The translations under genes were made by a program, and so were the position numbers. From the NCBI GenBank assembly GCA_015494725.1, contig WGAR01000081.1, positions 1 through 27,321 on the forward strand: a stretch of 27,321 nucleotides of DNA, read 5' to 3'. The notes below the pieces were generated by a model. That model made no database searches and was not told where the DNA came from. It saw only the letters and a list, made by a program, of their open reading frames with translations. Shown piece by piece: positions 14,745 through 22,598 of this stretch. Source of the DNA: Thermodesulfobacteriaceae bacterium (GTDB taxonomy: Bacteria; Desulfobacterota; Thermodesulfobacteria; Thermodesulfobacteriales; Thermodesulfobacteriaceae). The stretch's first letter is position 1, and the number at the start of each line of letters is the position of its first letter.

Positions 14745-15489
14745 ACCGGCGCAGATATTCCACCAGTTCTCTGGCCCGCTCCATGGAAGGAGATTCCAGC
14801 CCCAGAAGGCTGCGGCCCTCCCTCTCCGCCCGGAGGATCTCCGGGTCCTCGGGGAAGGAAAGGATCGGTTCAACCCCCAGAAAAGAAGCCAGATATCTTT
14901 CGTCTTCCGGACCGCGTACCGCATTCCCCACTACCACCACCTTTTCCAGATGCAGATCCCGGGCCAGGCGCAGGATCTGACGCGTGGTCTCCAGGCTTCC
15001 GCGATAGGGCTGGGTGACCACCAGGATGAAATCCATGGGCACCACCGTGGAACGGCCAAAGTGTTCCACCCCGGCCTCCATATCCACCACCACCGCCTCC
15101 CGGGCCTGAAGGATCAGAAAGGAAAGGAGCCGTCGCAGCACGGTCTGCTCCGGACAGGCACACCCCCCGCCGGCCTCCCTTATGGCCCCGAGCACCATGA
15201 GACGGAGTCCGTCCCGGGTGAGCATGAACCTTTCCGGAAGGTCCTCGATGCGGGGGTTAAGGGTGTAATAGGGCCCCTGTTTCTGGGCGCGCTCGGCAAG
15301 AAGCTCCCGCATCTCGGAAAGGGGGGTGAGCCTCTCCGTCTCCGAAAAACCCAGAAGACGCCCTAAGTGCGGACTGGGGTCGGCATCAATGGCCAGAACC
15401 TCGTAGCCCGCATCCAGCAAAGCCCCGCAGAGAAGGGCCGCGATGGTACTTTTTCCTACTCCGCCCTTTCCGCAAAAGGCGATTTTCAT
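14734..15489 (-). CDS. cooC: CooC-type nickel-insertion ATPase (MinD/ParA-like)
   Basis: A 251-residue ATPase of the SIMIBI class. The deviant Walker A CGKGGVGKST is at residues 6-15, with DADPSPHLG (36-43) for the switch region and VVVDMEAGVEHFGR for Walker B. A CxC pair (Cys110 and Cys112 in GGGCACPEQ) matches the metal-binding pair of Carboxydothermus CooC, which dimerises and loads nickel into carbon monoxide dehydrogenase. CooC-like proteins imply a nickel CODH and usually the Wood-Ljungdahl pathway in the organism; no CODH gene is in this window. The start overlaps tsaC by 4 bp (ATGA) and the end overlaps folE2. A related MinD-like role in other metal insertion cannot be excluded. Confidence 0.85.
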   Translation of the reverse strand: MKIAFCGKGGVGKSTIAALLCGALLDAGYEVLAIDADPSPHLGRLLGFSETERLTPLSEMRELLAERAQKQGPYYTLNPRIEDLPERFMLTRDGLRLMVLGAIREAGGGCACPEQTVLRRLLSFLILQAREAVVVDMEAGVEHFGRSTVVPMDFILVVTQPYRGSLETTRQILRLARDLHLEKVVVVGNAVRGPEDERYLASFLGVEPILSFPEDPEILRAEREGRSLLGLESPSMERARELVEYLRRYGT

Positions 15490-16109
15490 GCCTTGGATTC
15501 TACCACCTTTTCCAGGGTTTCCCAGGGGATTTCTCCGGGACGCAGGAGTTCCGGGCGCCCGGAGACCACGGAAACCAGAGTGGAGGGTTTGCGTCCCGGG
15601 GTGGCTCCTCCATCCAGGATGAGGTCCACCTCGGGGAAATAATGGGCCACTTCCTCGGCGGTGCAGGCGGGGTGTTCCCCGGAAAGATTGGCGCTGGTTC
15701 CGGTTACCGGCCGGCCGAAAAGCCGGGGGATCTCCCGGGCCAGCGGATGAGCCGAGAGCCTCAGGGCCACGGTGCCGGTCTCGGCGGTGACCCAGGGAGG
15801 AACCTCGGCCCGGGCGCGGAACACCAGGGTGAGCGGCCCGGGCCAGAAGTTTTCGATCAGGACCCGGGCCACCCGGGGTACCTCTTCCACCCAGCGTTCC
15901 AGTTCCTCGAGGTCTCCCAGGAGCAGGAGAACGGGTTTTTCCCGGCGCCGGCGTTTAAGGGCGTAAAGGTGTTCCACCGCCGGACGATGCAGGGGATCCA
16001 CCGCCAGTCCGTAAAAAGTCTCCGTGGGAAGCGCCACCACTCCCCCGTCCCTGAGGATCTTCAGGGCCTCGCTTAAGGCCTCTTCCTCTTCCGCCCGAAG
16101 GATCCTCAT
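15486..16109 (-). CDS. tsaC: L-threonylcarbamoyladenylate synthase (TsaC/Sua5/YrdC)
   Basis: A 207-residue YrdC-domain protein. It joins threonine, bicarbonate and ATP to give threonylcarbamoyl-AMP for the t6A modification of ANN-decoding tRNAs. Visible features are GGVVALPTETFYGLAVD (about 21-37), the KRRRREKPV basic loop, LIENFWPGPLT, TVALRLSAHPLAR, GTSANLSGEHP and the DLILDGGATPGRKPSTLV end. It has the YrdC domain only and lacks the C-terminal Sua5 domain, so it is the short TsaC form. ATG 16109 overlaps the stop of purDE by 4 bp (ATGA). The tsaB, tsaD and tsaE partners are not in the window. Confidence 0.94.
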   Translation of the reverse strand: MRILRAEEEEALSEALKILRDGGVVALPTETFYGLAVDPLHRPAVEHLYALKRRRREKPVLLLLGDLEELERWVEEVPRVARVLIENFWPGPLTLVFRARAEVPPWVTAETGTVALRLSAHPLAREIPRLFGRPVTGTSANLSGEHPACTAEEVAHYFPEVDLILDGGATPGRKPSTLVSVVSGRPELLRPGEIPWETLEKVVESKA

Positions 16110-17836
16110 CCGGAAGCCAGCCTCTGCCGGTAAGCCGCAAGCCTCTCTCTCAAACTTTCCTCGCTAAGGGAGAGGATCTCCACGGCCAGGAGGGCGGCGT
16201 TTACGAAGTTCCCGATCCCTACCGTGGCCACCGGCACCCCGCGGGGCATCTGCACTATGGAGAGCAGGGCGTCAAGGCCGTTCAGCGGCCCGGCAGCTAC
16301 CGGAACGCCAATTACCGGGACCGTGGTGTGCGCGGCCACCACCCCGGGAAGGTGGGCCGAAAGCCCGGCCCCGGCGATGATCACCCGGATGCCCCGCCTG
16401 CGGGCCTCCTCGGCATAACGCCGGACCTTTTCCGGACTGCGGTGCGCCGAGGCCACCTCCACCTCGTAGGGCACGGCAAATTCCCTTAAGATCTCCTCGG
16501 CCTTTTCCACTCCGCTGAGATCGCTCTTACTTCCCACGAGAATACCTACCCGCGGGGGAAGGTGCCGCAAGGCCTTGGCCCCGATGTCCCGCCGGAAGTG
16601 AACCTTTTCAAAATGAATCTTTTCTACCGCCTGGTAGGCCTTCCGCATGGCCTGCGGGATGTCCTCGGCCAGGGCCGTAACCCCCAGCACCCGCCCCCCG
16701 GAGGTGACGAGTTTTCCGTCTTTCCGCGTCGTTCCGGCGTGAAAGACCTTGACCCCGGGGATCCTCTCCGCCTCCTCGATCCCGGTGATGACCTTTCCCT
16801 TTTCGTACTTTCCGGGATAGCCGCCTGAGGCCATGACCACGCAGACCGCGGCCTCCGGACGCACCCGGACCTCACATTCCGCAAGGCGGCCAGAGAAGGC
16901 GGCCTCGATGAGTTCCGCGAGATCGGTCTCAAGCCGCATGAGGACCGGCTGGGCCTCCGGGTCCCCAAAACGGCAGTTGAATTCGAGCACGTAGGGCCGC
17001 CCCTCAACGATCATAAGCCCGGCGTAAAGGACCCCGAAATAAGGGGCCCCTTCCTGGGCCAGGGCCCTAATGGTGGGTTTCATGATGCCTTCCATGATCT
17101 CTTCGGCCAGGGCTTCGGTGACCACCGGGGCCGGGCTGTAGGCCCCCATGCCCCCGGTGTTCGGCCCCCGGTCGCCGTCAAGAAGGGGTTTGTGGTCCTG
17201 GGAGGAGGGAAGCGGAAGCACGGTTTCACCGTCGGTAAGGACCATGAAGGAGGCCTCCTCCCCGACTAGACACTCCTCGATCACCACCCGGGCCCCGGCC
17301 TCCCCGAAGACCCTCTCCACCATGATCCGGTCCACCGCGGTGAAGGCCTCCTCAAGGCTTCGGGCCACCACCACTCCCTTTCCCGCGGCCAGACCGTCGG
17401 CCTTGACCACGATGGGGACGCCCTTCTTTTCGATGTAGCGCTTGGCGGCCTCGGGATGGTCGAAGACCTCAAAGGCCGCGGTGGGGATGCCGTATTTGGC
17501 CAGAAGCTCCTTGGTGAAGACCTTGCTCGCCTCAATCCGGGCCGCCGCGGCCGAAGGCCCGAAGACCTTAAGCCCCTCTTTGGCAAAATGATCGGAAAGC
17601 CCCCGGGCCAGGGGATCCTCCGGCCCCACCACCGTAAAGTCCACCCCTTTCTCCTTTGCCAATCGCGAAAGGGCCTCAAAGTCAAAGGGATCAAGCGGAA
17701 CACACTCGCACTTTTCCTCCGCCGCGATCCCGGCATTTCCCGGGGCGCAATAGACCCTTTCCACCCGGGGACTCTGCGCAAGCTTCCAGCAAAGGGCGTG
17801 CTCCCGTCCGCCTCCTCCCACCACCAGAACCTTCAT
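16106..17836 (-). CDS. purD: PurD-PurE fusion: GAR synthetase and N5-CAIR mutase
   Basis: A 576-residue fusion of two purine enzymes. Residues 1 to about 425 are phosphoribosylamine-glycine ligase (PurD): GGGGREHALCWKLA (7-20), VVGPEDPLARGLSD, the ATP-grasp part with VVKADGLAAGKGVVVA, SSQDHKPLLDGDRGPNTGGM and VLEFNCRFGDPEAQ. From about 429 comes a class I PurE mutase: VGILVGSKSDL, the SAHRSPEK active-site His, GAGLSAHLPGVVAAHT, and IVQMPRGVPVATVGIGN. PurD makes GAR (step 2) and PurE converts N5-CAIR to CAIR (step 6), so the two steps are not consecutive; a fusion may serve to hold a purinosome-like complex. AGGAGG is upstream of ATG 17836. The partner PurK is not in the window. Confidence 0.94.
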   Translation of the reverse strand: MKVLVVGGGGREHALCWKLAQSPRVERVYCAPGNAGIAAEEKCECVPLDPFDFEALSRLAKEKGVDFTVVGPEDPLARGLSDHFAKEGLKVFGPSAAAARIEASKVFTKELLAKYGIPTAAFEVFDHPEAAKRYIEKKGVPIVVKADGLAAGKGVVVARSLEEAFTAVDRIMVERVFGEAGARVVIEECLVGEEASFMVLTDGETVLPLPSSQDHKPLLDGDRGPNTGGMGAYSPAPVVTEALAEEIMEGIMKPTIRALAQEGAPYFGVLYAGLMIVEGRPYVLEFNCRFGDPEAQPVLMRLETDLAELIEAAFSGRLAECEVRVRPEAAVCVVMASGGYPGKYEKGKVITGIEEAERIPGVKVFHAGTTRKDGKLVTSGGRVLGVTALAEDIPQAMRKAYQAVEKIHFEKVHFRRDIGAKALRHLPPRVGILVGSKSDLSGVEKAEEILREFAVPYEVEVASAHRSPEKVRRYAEEARRRGIRVIIAGAGLSAHLPGVVAAHTTVPVIGVPVAAGPLNGLDALLSIVQMPRGVPVATVGIGNFVNAALLAVEILSLSEESLRERLAAYRQRLASG

Positions 17837-17850
17837 CTTTTTGCCTCCTC

Positions 17851-18243
17851 TTAGAGTTTTTCCTTAAGACTCAAAACAAGTCTCTCGAGCTCCCGAACAT
17901 AGATTTCTTTTATTCGCCCATAGACCTCTTCGGCAAGTTTTTCGTCGTAAAGATGCGCACAGAGATTCCGGTCGGAAAGCATATCCAGGAGTAGATCGTC
18001 GTTTTCGATGAGTCCGTAGCGGAAGGCCTGTTTGATGCAGTCCCGCGGAAAATGGCACTCGACTCCCTTGTAGGCCAGGATGCGCTTCAAGGCCTTCCAG
18101 CAGAGTTCTACCGTTAACTCAAAACGCTGGATCACCCCGTCGCGATCAAGCTCATCTTTGGCCTGCGCGAGGGCCTCTTTTAAGCGCCAAAAGGCCTTCT
18201 CCAGCTTTAAAAGGCCCTCCTCGGCCTCAACCCTGCGCGTCAT
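17851..18243 (-). CDS. HepT-like HEPN protein (NTase substrate-binding, HI0074-type)
   Basis: A 130-residue all-helical protein of the HEPN superfamily. The diagnostic Rx4HxY motif is in SDRNLCAHLYDE with Arg92, His97 and Tyr99. In characterised HepT/MntA pairs HepT is a toxin RNase and MntA adds AMP to this Tyr to silence it. FELTVELCWKALKR at 41-54 is the HI0074-type signature. It overlaps the MNT gene by 17 bp (18227-18243) and precedes purDE by 14 bp. I infer a type VII toxin-antitoxin pair. The gene order is antitoxin (MNT) first. An alternative is the old annotation as a nucleotidyltransferase substrate-binding subunit. Confidence 0.85.
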   Translation of the reverse strand: MTRRVEAEEGLLKLEKAFWRLKEALAQAKDELDRDGVIQRFELTVELCWKALKRILAYKGVECHFPRDCIKQAFRYGLIENDDLLLDMLSDRNLCAHLYDEKLAEEVYGRIKEIYVRELERLVLSLKEKL

Positions 18244-18589
18244 AGAGGAGCACTCCCTCGCTTTTTACCCGTTCGGCAAACTCCGGGGCCACCTCGCTCT
18301 CAAAGAGGAGGTCCACCGGATAGATCCCGGCCAACTCGTCCACCTCCTCTCGCAGAATGCGCTTTTCCCGGTGCGAAAGCTTTCGGCCGCAAAAGACGAA
18401 AAGATCTATATCAAAACCGCTTCTGGCCCTTTTTCCCCGGGAAAGGGAGCCGAAAAGATAGATGGCCCGGGGATTAAGTCTTGCCGCAAGATGTTCGGTG
18501 ATGCGTCTTAAGCGTTCCTCAAGTTTGGGGGAAAGGGAAAGATTCTTAGAGTTCTTCGGGGATCTCCTCAAGGCGCACCAGGTCCTCAT
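18227..18589 (-). CDS. MNT-type minimal nucleotidyltransferase (MntA-like antitoxin)
   Basis: A 120-residue nucleotidyltransferase-fold protein. The catalytic signature is GSLSRGKRARSGFDIDLFV with Gly47-Ser48 and Asp60 and Asp62, and a third Asp93 in YPVDLLFE. Between GS and DxD I count 11 residues, one more than the GSx10DxD usual in MntA; whether that matters is unknown. Known MntA proteins move AMP from ATP to the Tyr of HepT. ATG 18589 lies 44 bp inside the end of lysA, and AGGGAG lies just upstream of it, which supports this start; the first 16 residues are unlike the family and a TTG at 18571 is an alternative. It precedes the HepT-like gene. Confidence 0.82.
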   Translation of the reverse strand: MRTWCALRRSPKNSKNLSLSPKLEERLRRITEHLAARLNPRAIYLFGSLSRGKRARSGFDIDLFVFCGRKLSHREKRILREEVDELAGIYPVDLLFESEVAPEFAERVKSEGVLLYDAQG

Positions 18590-19823
18590 AGGTCTCCCTT
18601 TTTCTTACCACGAAAAAGCGCTCTCCGTCCACCAGGACCTCGGCGGCCCGGGGACGGGAATTGTAGTTGGAGGACATGACGAACCCGTAAGCCCCGGCGG
18701 AAAAGACCGCAAGATAGTCCCCGGGCACCACCGGAGGAAGGTGCCGTTCCCGGGCCAGGAAATCGCCGCTCTCGCAGATGGGGCCCACCACATCGGCCCG
18801 GATGGTCTCCTCGCCGGGGATCTCCCGCACCGGCGCAATGCGGTGGTAGGCCTGATAGAAGGCCGGACGGATGAGGTCGTTCATCCCGGCATCCACGATC
18901 ACGAAGTTGCGTCCGGGCTCCTCCCCCTTCGGGGGATGGGACTTTACGTAGAGCACGCGGGTTACCAGGATGCCGGCGTTTCCGGCGATCACCCGTCCGG
19001 GTTCAAGGATGAGGGTGGTCTCCGAAAGACCCGAAAGCTCTTCCTTCAGGGCCCGGGCGTATTCCTCAGGCGGCGGGGGTTCCTCTTCCCCATAGACGAT
19101 TCCGAGCCCTCCCCCGAGGTCGAGAAAACGCAGGGGAAGTCCTTCCTCCCGGAGGCGCAGATAAAGGGCCTTTAACCTCCTCAGGGCCTCCACAAAGGGG
19201 GAAAGTTCCGTAAGCTGGGAGCCGATGTGGCAGTCCACCCCCAGGGGCTTAAGGAAGGGGTCCTCCCGGGCCCGCAAATACGCCTGATAGGCCACCTCCT
19301 CCGGGAGCCCGAATTTGTTTTTCTTAAGCCCGGTGGAGATGTAAGGATGGGTGCGGGGATCCACATCCGGGTTCACCCGGATGGCAAAGGGGGCGGGTTT
19401 CCCGAGTCTTCGGGCCACCCGGGAAAGGGCCTCTAGCTCCCCCAGGCTTTCCACATTAAACATCAGGATGCCGGCGGAAAGGGCCTCCTCCATCTCCCGT
19501 TCGGTCTTCCCCACCCCGGAAAAGACGATCCTTTCCGGAGGGATCCCGGCCTTTAAGGCCCGGTAAAGCTCCCCTCCGGAGACGATGTCCGCCCCGGAAC
19601 CCTCCCGGGAAAGGAGCCTCAACACCGCGAGATTGGAGTTGGCCTTAACCGAGTAGCAGACGAGATGCGGGATGCCGGAGAAGGCCTCATCAAAGACCCG
19701 GAAATGGCGTCTCAGGGTGGCCGCGGAGTAAATATAGACCGGGGTTCCTGCCGCCTCGACGATTCTCCTTACCGGGACCTCTTCGGCGTAAAGTTCTCCC
19801 TGACGGTACTGAAAGTAGTGCAT
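18546..19823 (-). CDS. lysA: Diaminopimelate decarboxylase
   Basis: A 425-residue PLP enzyme that decarboxylates meso-diaminopimelate to lysine. The PLP lysine is Lys60 in CYSVKANSN, with SGGELYRALKAG, VNPDVDPRTHPYISTG, LGVDCHIGSQL, FLDLGGGLGI (phosphate-binding Gly-rich loop), LEPGRVIAGNAG and GPICESGDFLAR with the second-subunit active-site Cys. The open frame runs 134 residues further upstream through the lipoprotein gene, but ATG 19823 (MHYFQYRQGELY) gives the family's N-terminus. The gene before it on this strand, a lipoprotein, ends 17 bp upstream. The 3' end overlaps the MNT gene, so a housekeeping gene is joined to a toxin-antitoxin module. Confidence 0.95.
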   Translation of the reverse strand: MHYFQYRQGELYAEEVPVRRIVEAAGTPVYIYSAATLRRHFRVFDEAFSGIPHLVCYSVKANSNLAVLRLLSREGSGADIVSGGELYRALKAGIPPERIVFSGVGKTEREMEEALSAGILMFNVESLGELEALSRVARRLGKPAPFAIRVNPDVDPRTHPYISTGLKKNKFGLPEEVAYQAYLRAREDPFLKPLGVDCHIGSQLTELSPFVEALRRLKALYLRLREEGLPLRFLDLGGGLGIVYGEEEPPPPEEYARALKEELSGLSETTLILEPGRVIAGNAGILVTRVLYVKSHPPKGEEPGRNFVIVDAGMNDLIRPAFYQAYHRIAPVREIPGEETIRADVVGPICESGDFLARERHLPPVVPGDYLAVFSAGAYGFVMSSNYNSRPRAAEVLVDGERFFVVRKRETYEDLVRLEEIPEEL

Positions 19824-19840
19824 GGCCCTTACCTCGAAAT

Positions 19841-20563
19841 TCAGGGAATCAGACAAACCTCCGGGCTTTGCGGCCCGGGGACCAGGGTGCCGTAGTAGGA
19901 TAAAAGAGGCTCCACCGAATAGCAAGTTCTTATTCCGGCCCGGGCGGAGGTGTCGTAAAAGGAGGCCTCCGGAACCGGGGGAAAGGTGGTCTCTCCCGCA
20001 GGAGTGCGGCGTCGCACCCGGTAAAGAACCCTCCCGTGGAGCGGGAATCGGTGCAGGTCCAGGGTCACCGGATTCCAGCTCAGAAAGACGGTGTGGGGAA
20101 AGAGACGCCGGGCGGTCAGGTTCTCCGGGGGCCGGGGAGGAGTGGTCCAGCAGAATCCCCGGGATGGGGTCCAGGCGCTGACCGAACGGAAACCTTTTAT
20201 GGCCCGCATTCGATAGGTGTAACACCAGCCCGGTCGCAGATCCCTGTCCCGATAGGTGAAGAGGGGTTGCTGCGCCGGAGATTTCCCGAAGGGTACCCGA
20301 AAGGTTCGGTGTAGCTCGGGGCCGGGTCTTCCCGCCGGTCGGGCCGAACGACTTATCTCAAAAGCCTTGATCCTGCGGAGATCGTAGCCCCGGATATCCT
20401 CCACCGGGACCCGAACGGTGAGTTCGACGAAGAAGGGATGCAGGATCACCCTGAAAGCGGAGGGAGGCCGGGGACGGGCCGCTTCCGGAGGCACCGGAGG
20501 AGCCTTCCGCCCGCATCCGGTAAGGAACAAACACGCGAAAAGGATCACGATTACCCGAAACAT
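19841..20563 (-). CDS. Lipoprotein with fibronectin type III-like domain
   Basis: A 240-residue protein when started at ATG 20563 (MFRVIVILFACLFLTGCGRKAPP). This gives a short lipoprotein signal with the lipobox LTGC and Cys17 as the lipidated residue. The frame is open for 25 more residues upstream, but those are not signal-like. Pro-rich residues follow, then a beta-rich region with extended strands. Residues from PRPPENLTARRLF to SWNPVTLDL look like a fibronectin type III fold (PxNLTA and LSWxPV motifs). Several Cys pairs in WCYTYRM, FCWTT and TCYSVEP may form disulfides. It sits just before lysA, an arrangement I recall from other Desulfobacterota. Its function is unknown. Confidence 0.75.
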   Translation of the reverse strand: MFRVIVILFACLFLTGCGRKAPPVPPEAARPRPPSAFRVILHPFFVELTVRVPVEDIRGYDLRRIKAFEISRSARPAGRPGPELHRTFRVPFGKSPAQQPLFTYRDRDLRPGWCYTYRMRAIKGFRSVSAWTPSRGFCWTTPPRPPENLTARRLFPHTVFLSWNPVTLDLHRFPLHGRVLYRVRRRTPAGETTFPPVPEASFYDTSARAGIRTCYSVEPLLSYYGTLVPGPQSPEVCLIP

Positions 20564-20645
20564 AATCCTTACATAGCATAAAATAGGCACTCTCCCCAGA
20601 TCCCGGGGGCTCCACAGGGGTCTTTTTCCGGGTATCATAGGAAGT
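20564..20645. other. Divergent intergenic region between lipoprotein and queF
   Basis: This 82-bp gap must carry promoters in both directions. I see TATCAT at 20633-20638 on the plus strand, but it is only 7 bases from the queF ATG and has no -35 element at the right distance; a preQ1 or preQ0 riboswitch pattern is not visible. On the minus strand TATTTTATGCT precedes the lipoprotein start without a good -35. No firm promoter call is possible. Confidence 0.4.
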
Positions 20646-21029
20646 ATGAGGGAAGAAAAACGCTACGGAGAACGGGCCATTGAGGAGGCCGAGCTTGAGG
20701 CCTGGCCCAATCCCTACCCGGATCGCGACTACCGCATAGATATTACCTTTCCGGAGTTCACCTGTCTCTGTCCGCGTTCGGGTTATCCGGACTTTGCCAC
20801 CATCAGGATTTCCTATATTCCCGACCAGAAGATCGTGGAGTTACGTTCGCTTAAGCTCTGGCTGAACAAGTTCCGGGGTCGCTATATCTCGCACGAGGCG
20901 GCCACCAACGAGATCTTCGACGCCCTCTGGCGGCTCCTGGAGCCCCGGGAGCTAAAGGTGGTGGGGGACTTTAACCCCCGGGGGAACGTCCACACGGTGA
21001 TCACGGTGGAGCGTCGCCGGGAAGAATGA
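20646..21029 (+). CDS. queF: NADPH-dependent preQ0 reductase, unimodular QueF
   Basis: A 127-residue QueF, which reduces the nitrile of preQ0 to the amine of preQ1 on the way to queuosine. The active-site Cys42 is in FTCLCPRSGYPDFATI with Asp49, and ELRSLKLWLNKFRGRYISHE supplies the NADPH-binding residues. The short T-fold length marks the unimodular Bacillus-type form. It starts divergently from the lipoprotein gene across an 82-bp gap; AGGAA lies just before the ATG. The gene stands alone on the plus strand. FolE2 in the same window supplies the shared precursor of the pathway; no queC, queD or queE is seen. Confidence 0.96.
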   Translation: MREEKRYGERAIEEAELEAWPNPYPDRDYRIDITFPEFTCLCPRSGYPDFATIRISYIPDQKIVELRSLKLWLNKFRGRYISHEAATNEIFDALWRLLEPRELKVVGDFNPRGNVHTVITVERRREE

Positions 21030-21048
21030 GCCCCAGACGCCAGCGGGT

Positions 21049-21801
21049 CTATTTTTCCGCCGGGGTTTCCTCGGTGTCCTCGGGTTCGGGAAAATAGATC
21101 TTCTTGTAATAGATCAATCTTCGGCACAGAGGACATTCGTAATAGCGGTCGTCCCGCTGAAGTTCATTGAAAAGCTGCGGGGGGATGTGCATGTGACAGC
21201 CCTCGCAGGTGCCGTTATCCACCCCTACGATGGCCAGCCCTCCGCGCCGGGAGCGAATGAATTCATAACGCTGGAGCAGATTCTGGGGCACGGCCCGGGC
21301 CAACCCCTCCCTTTCTCCCAGGTAGCGTTCCTTCTCCTTTTCCAGTTCCGCACATCGGGCTTCATAGAGGGCCCGTTCTTCGGCTACCTTTTGCTCCAGG
21401 GCGGCGATTTCCTGGCGCAGGGTCTCTTCCTCCTGCTGGAGCTTTTCCTGTTCCTCCATGAGTTTGAGGATGTTTTCCTCCCGTTCCTTGTTGGCCTTTT
21501 TAATTTCCTCGATCTCTCGCAGGAGGGCCTGGTATTCCCGGCTGCCCCGGATCTGCATGAGTCGGGTCTGGGTCTTGCGGAGGCGCTGGAGCTCCTCCTC
21601 CAGTTCTTCCTCCTCGGTCTTTTTCCGGAGCTGGATCTCCTCCAGACGCCGGGCCAGTTCGTCCAGCTGTTCCTTCTTGCGGTTTAACTCGGCCTCGGCC
21701 TCCCTCAGGGAGAGGGGCAATTCCTCCTTCCGACGCTCCAGTTCCAGGATCTTGAGATCTATTTCCTGCAGTCTTATAAGATTGGCTATTTCCTCGCGCA
21801 C
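21049..21801 (-). CDS. C4-type zinc-ribbon coiled-coil protein (DUF164/CdsZ-like)
   Basis: A 250-residue protein with an N-terminal antiparallel coiled coil over about residues 10-170 and a C-terminal zinc ribbon with Cys199, Cys202 (CEGCH) and Cys223, Cys226 (YECPLCRRL). The segment RGSREYQALLREIEEIKK in the hairpin turn and NGTCEGCHMHIPPQ are family hallmarks. Homologues include Helicobacter HP0958 (FlgZ), which stabilises RpoN and binds flaA mRNA; in most bacteria the role is unknown, though RNA binding is often proposed. It overlaps the Nif3-like gene by 16 bp, a common neighbour. It faces queF tail to tail with a 19-bp gap. Confidence 0.88.
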   Translation of the reverse strand: MREEIANLIRLQEIDLKILELERRKEELPLSLREAEAELNRKKEQLDELARRLEEIQLRKKTEEEELEEELQRLRKTQTRLMQIRGSREYQALLREIEEIKKANKEREENILKLMEEQEKLQQEEETLRQEIAALEQKVAEERALYEARCAELEKEKERYLGEREGLARAVPQNLLQRYEFIRSRRGGLAIVGVDNGTCEGCHMHIPPQLFNELQRDDRYYECPLCRRLIYYKKIYFPEPEDTEETPAEK

Positions 21802-22598
21802 CGATCCTCCTCCTCACTAAGAGTTCGAAAGGGACTCCGGTCCTCGAAGAAGCTCACCCTCAGGTCCGGAAACCGGACCCGGAGCCTCTCCGAGAGGTGT
21901 CTCCAGAAATAGTTTTCCATGGCCCAGTGGTCTGTGGCGAGAAGCCCCAAGCCTCGAATTTCGGCCTCTCGCGCGATATGATGTTTGACCTCCCCGGTTA
22001 TAAATACTTCTGCCTCACTTGACAAGACCTCCGGCCAGAGACTCCAGCCCGAGCCGGCACATAAAGCCACCCGTTTTACCTCCCGGTCCGGCCCGGCCAT
22101 AAGCACCGGGGCCCCAAGGAGCTGACGCAGTCTTTCCGCCAGGGAGGAGAGACGAAGCGGTTCTTCCAGTTCTCCCACCCGCCCCAGACCGGCTCGTTCG
22201 TGCCCGGGTACCGGACGCAGGGCTCGCTCCGCACGGACCCCCAGAGCCTCGGCCAGGAGATCCGAAACCCCGCCCGGGGCCGCGTCCAGGTTGGTGTGGT
22301 AGGAAATCACCGTACATTCCCGACGGATCAGCCGCAGGATCAACCCCTCCCAGGGGTCTTCCTCGCGGAGACGTCGCAAAGGCCGGAAGAAGACCGGATG
22401 ATGGGTGAGCAGAGCCTCCACCCCCTGGCGGAGCACCCATTCCGCCACCGCCGGGGTGAGCTCCAGGGCCAGACCCAAATGGATCAAACGCTGTTCCAGA
22501 GAACCGAACTGGAGGCCTACGGGATCCCCTTCCTCGGCCCAGGAGACCGGAGCCCAGCTTTCAATCCATGCACAGATCTCGCCAACCGTAACGGACAT
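21786..22598 (-). CDS. Nif3-like dinuclear-metal hexameric protein
   Basis: A 270-residue member of the Nif3/YbgI/YqfO family, whose function in most bacteria is unsettled (suggested GTP cyclohydrolase-like or metal storage roles). Family motifs are AEEGDPVGLQFG, LLTHHPVFF (His66, His67), the metal site in SYHTNLDAAPGGVSDLLAEALG (His101, Asp105), VALCAGSGWS, and TGEVKHHIAREAEIRGLGLLATDH near the C-terminus. It has the short form without the PII-like insert of YqfO. The ATG at 22598 has no clear Shine-Dalgarno sequence; a 130-bp leader with three hairpins lies upstream on its strand. It overlaps the zinc-ribbon gene by 16 bp. Confidence 0.9.
   Translation of the reverse strand: MSVTVGEICAWIESWAPVSWAEEGDPVGLQFGSLEQRLIHLGLALELTPAVAEWVLRQGVEALLTHHPVFFRPLRRLREEDPWEGLILRLIRRECTVISYHTNLDAAPGGVSDLLAEALGVRAERALRPVPGHERAGLGRVGELEEPLRLSSLAERLRQLLGAPVLMAGPDREVKRVALCAGSGWSLWPEVLSSEAEVFITGEVKHHIAREAEIRGLGLLATDHWAMENYFWRHLSERLRVRFPDLRVSFFEDRSPFRTLSEEEDRCARK

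Noticed and set aside
14745..14924. 60-residue extension of folE2
   Set aside because: It runs through cooC in another frame; ATG 14744 matches the FolE2 start and gives active-site numbering like the Neisseria enzyme.
19824..20225. N-terminal extension of lysA of 134 residues
   Set aside because: It overlaps the lipoprotein gene in another frame, has the low-complexity look of a shadow frame, and LysA family members start near ATG 19823.
20633..20638. TATCAT as a queF promoter
   Set aside because: It is 7 bases from the ATG with no -35; a leaderless transcript is possible but not supported.
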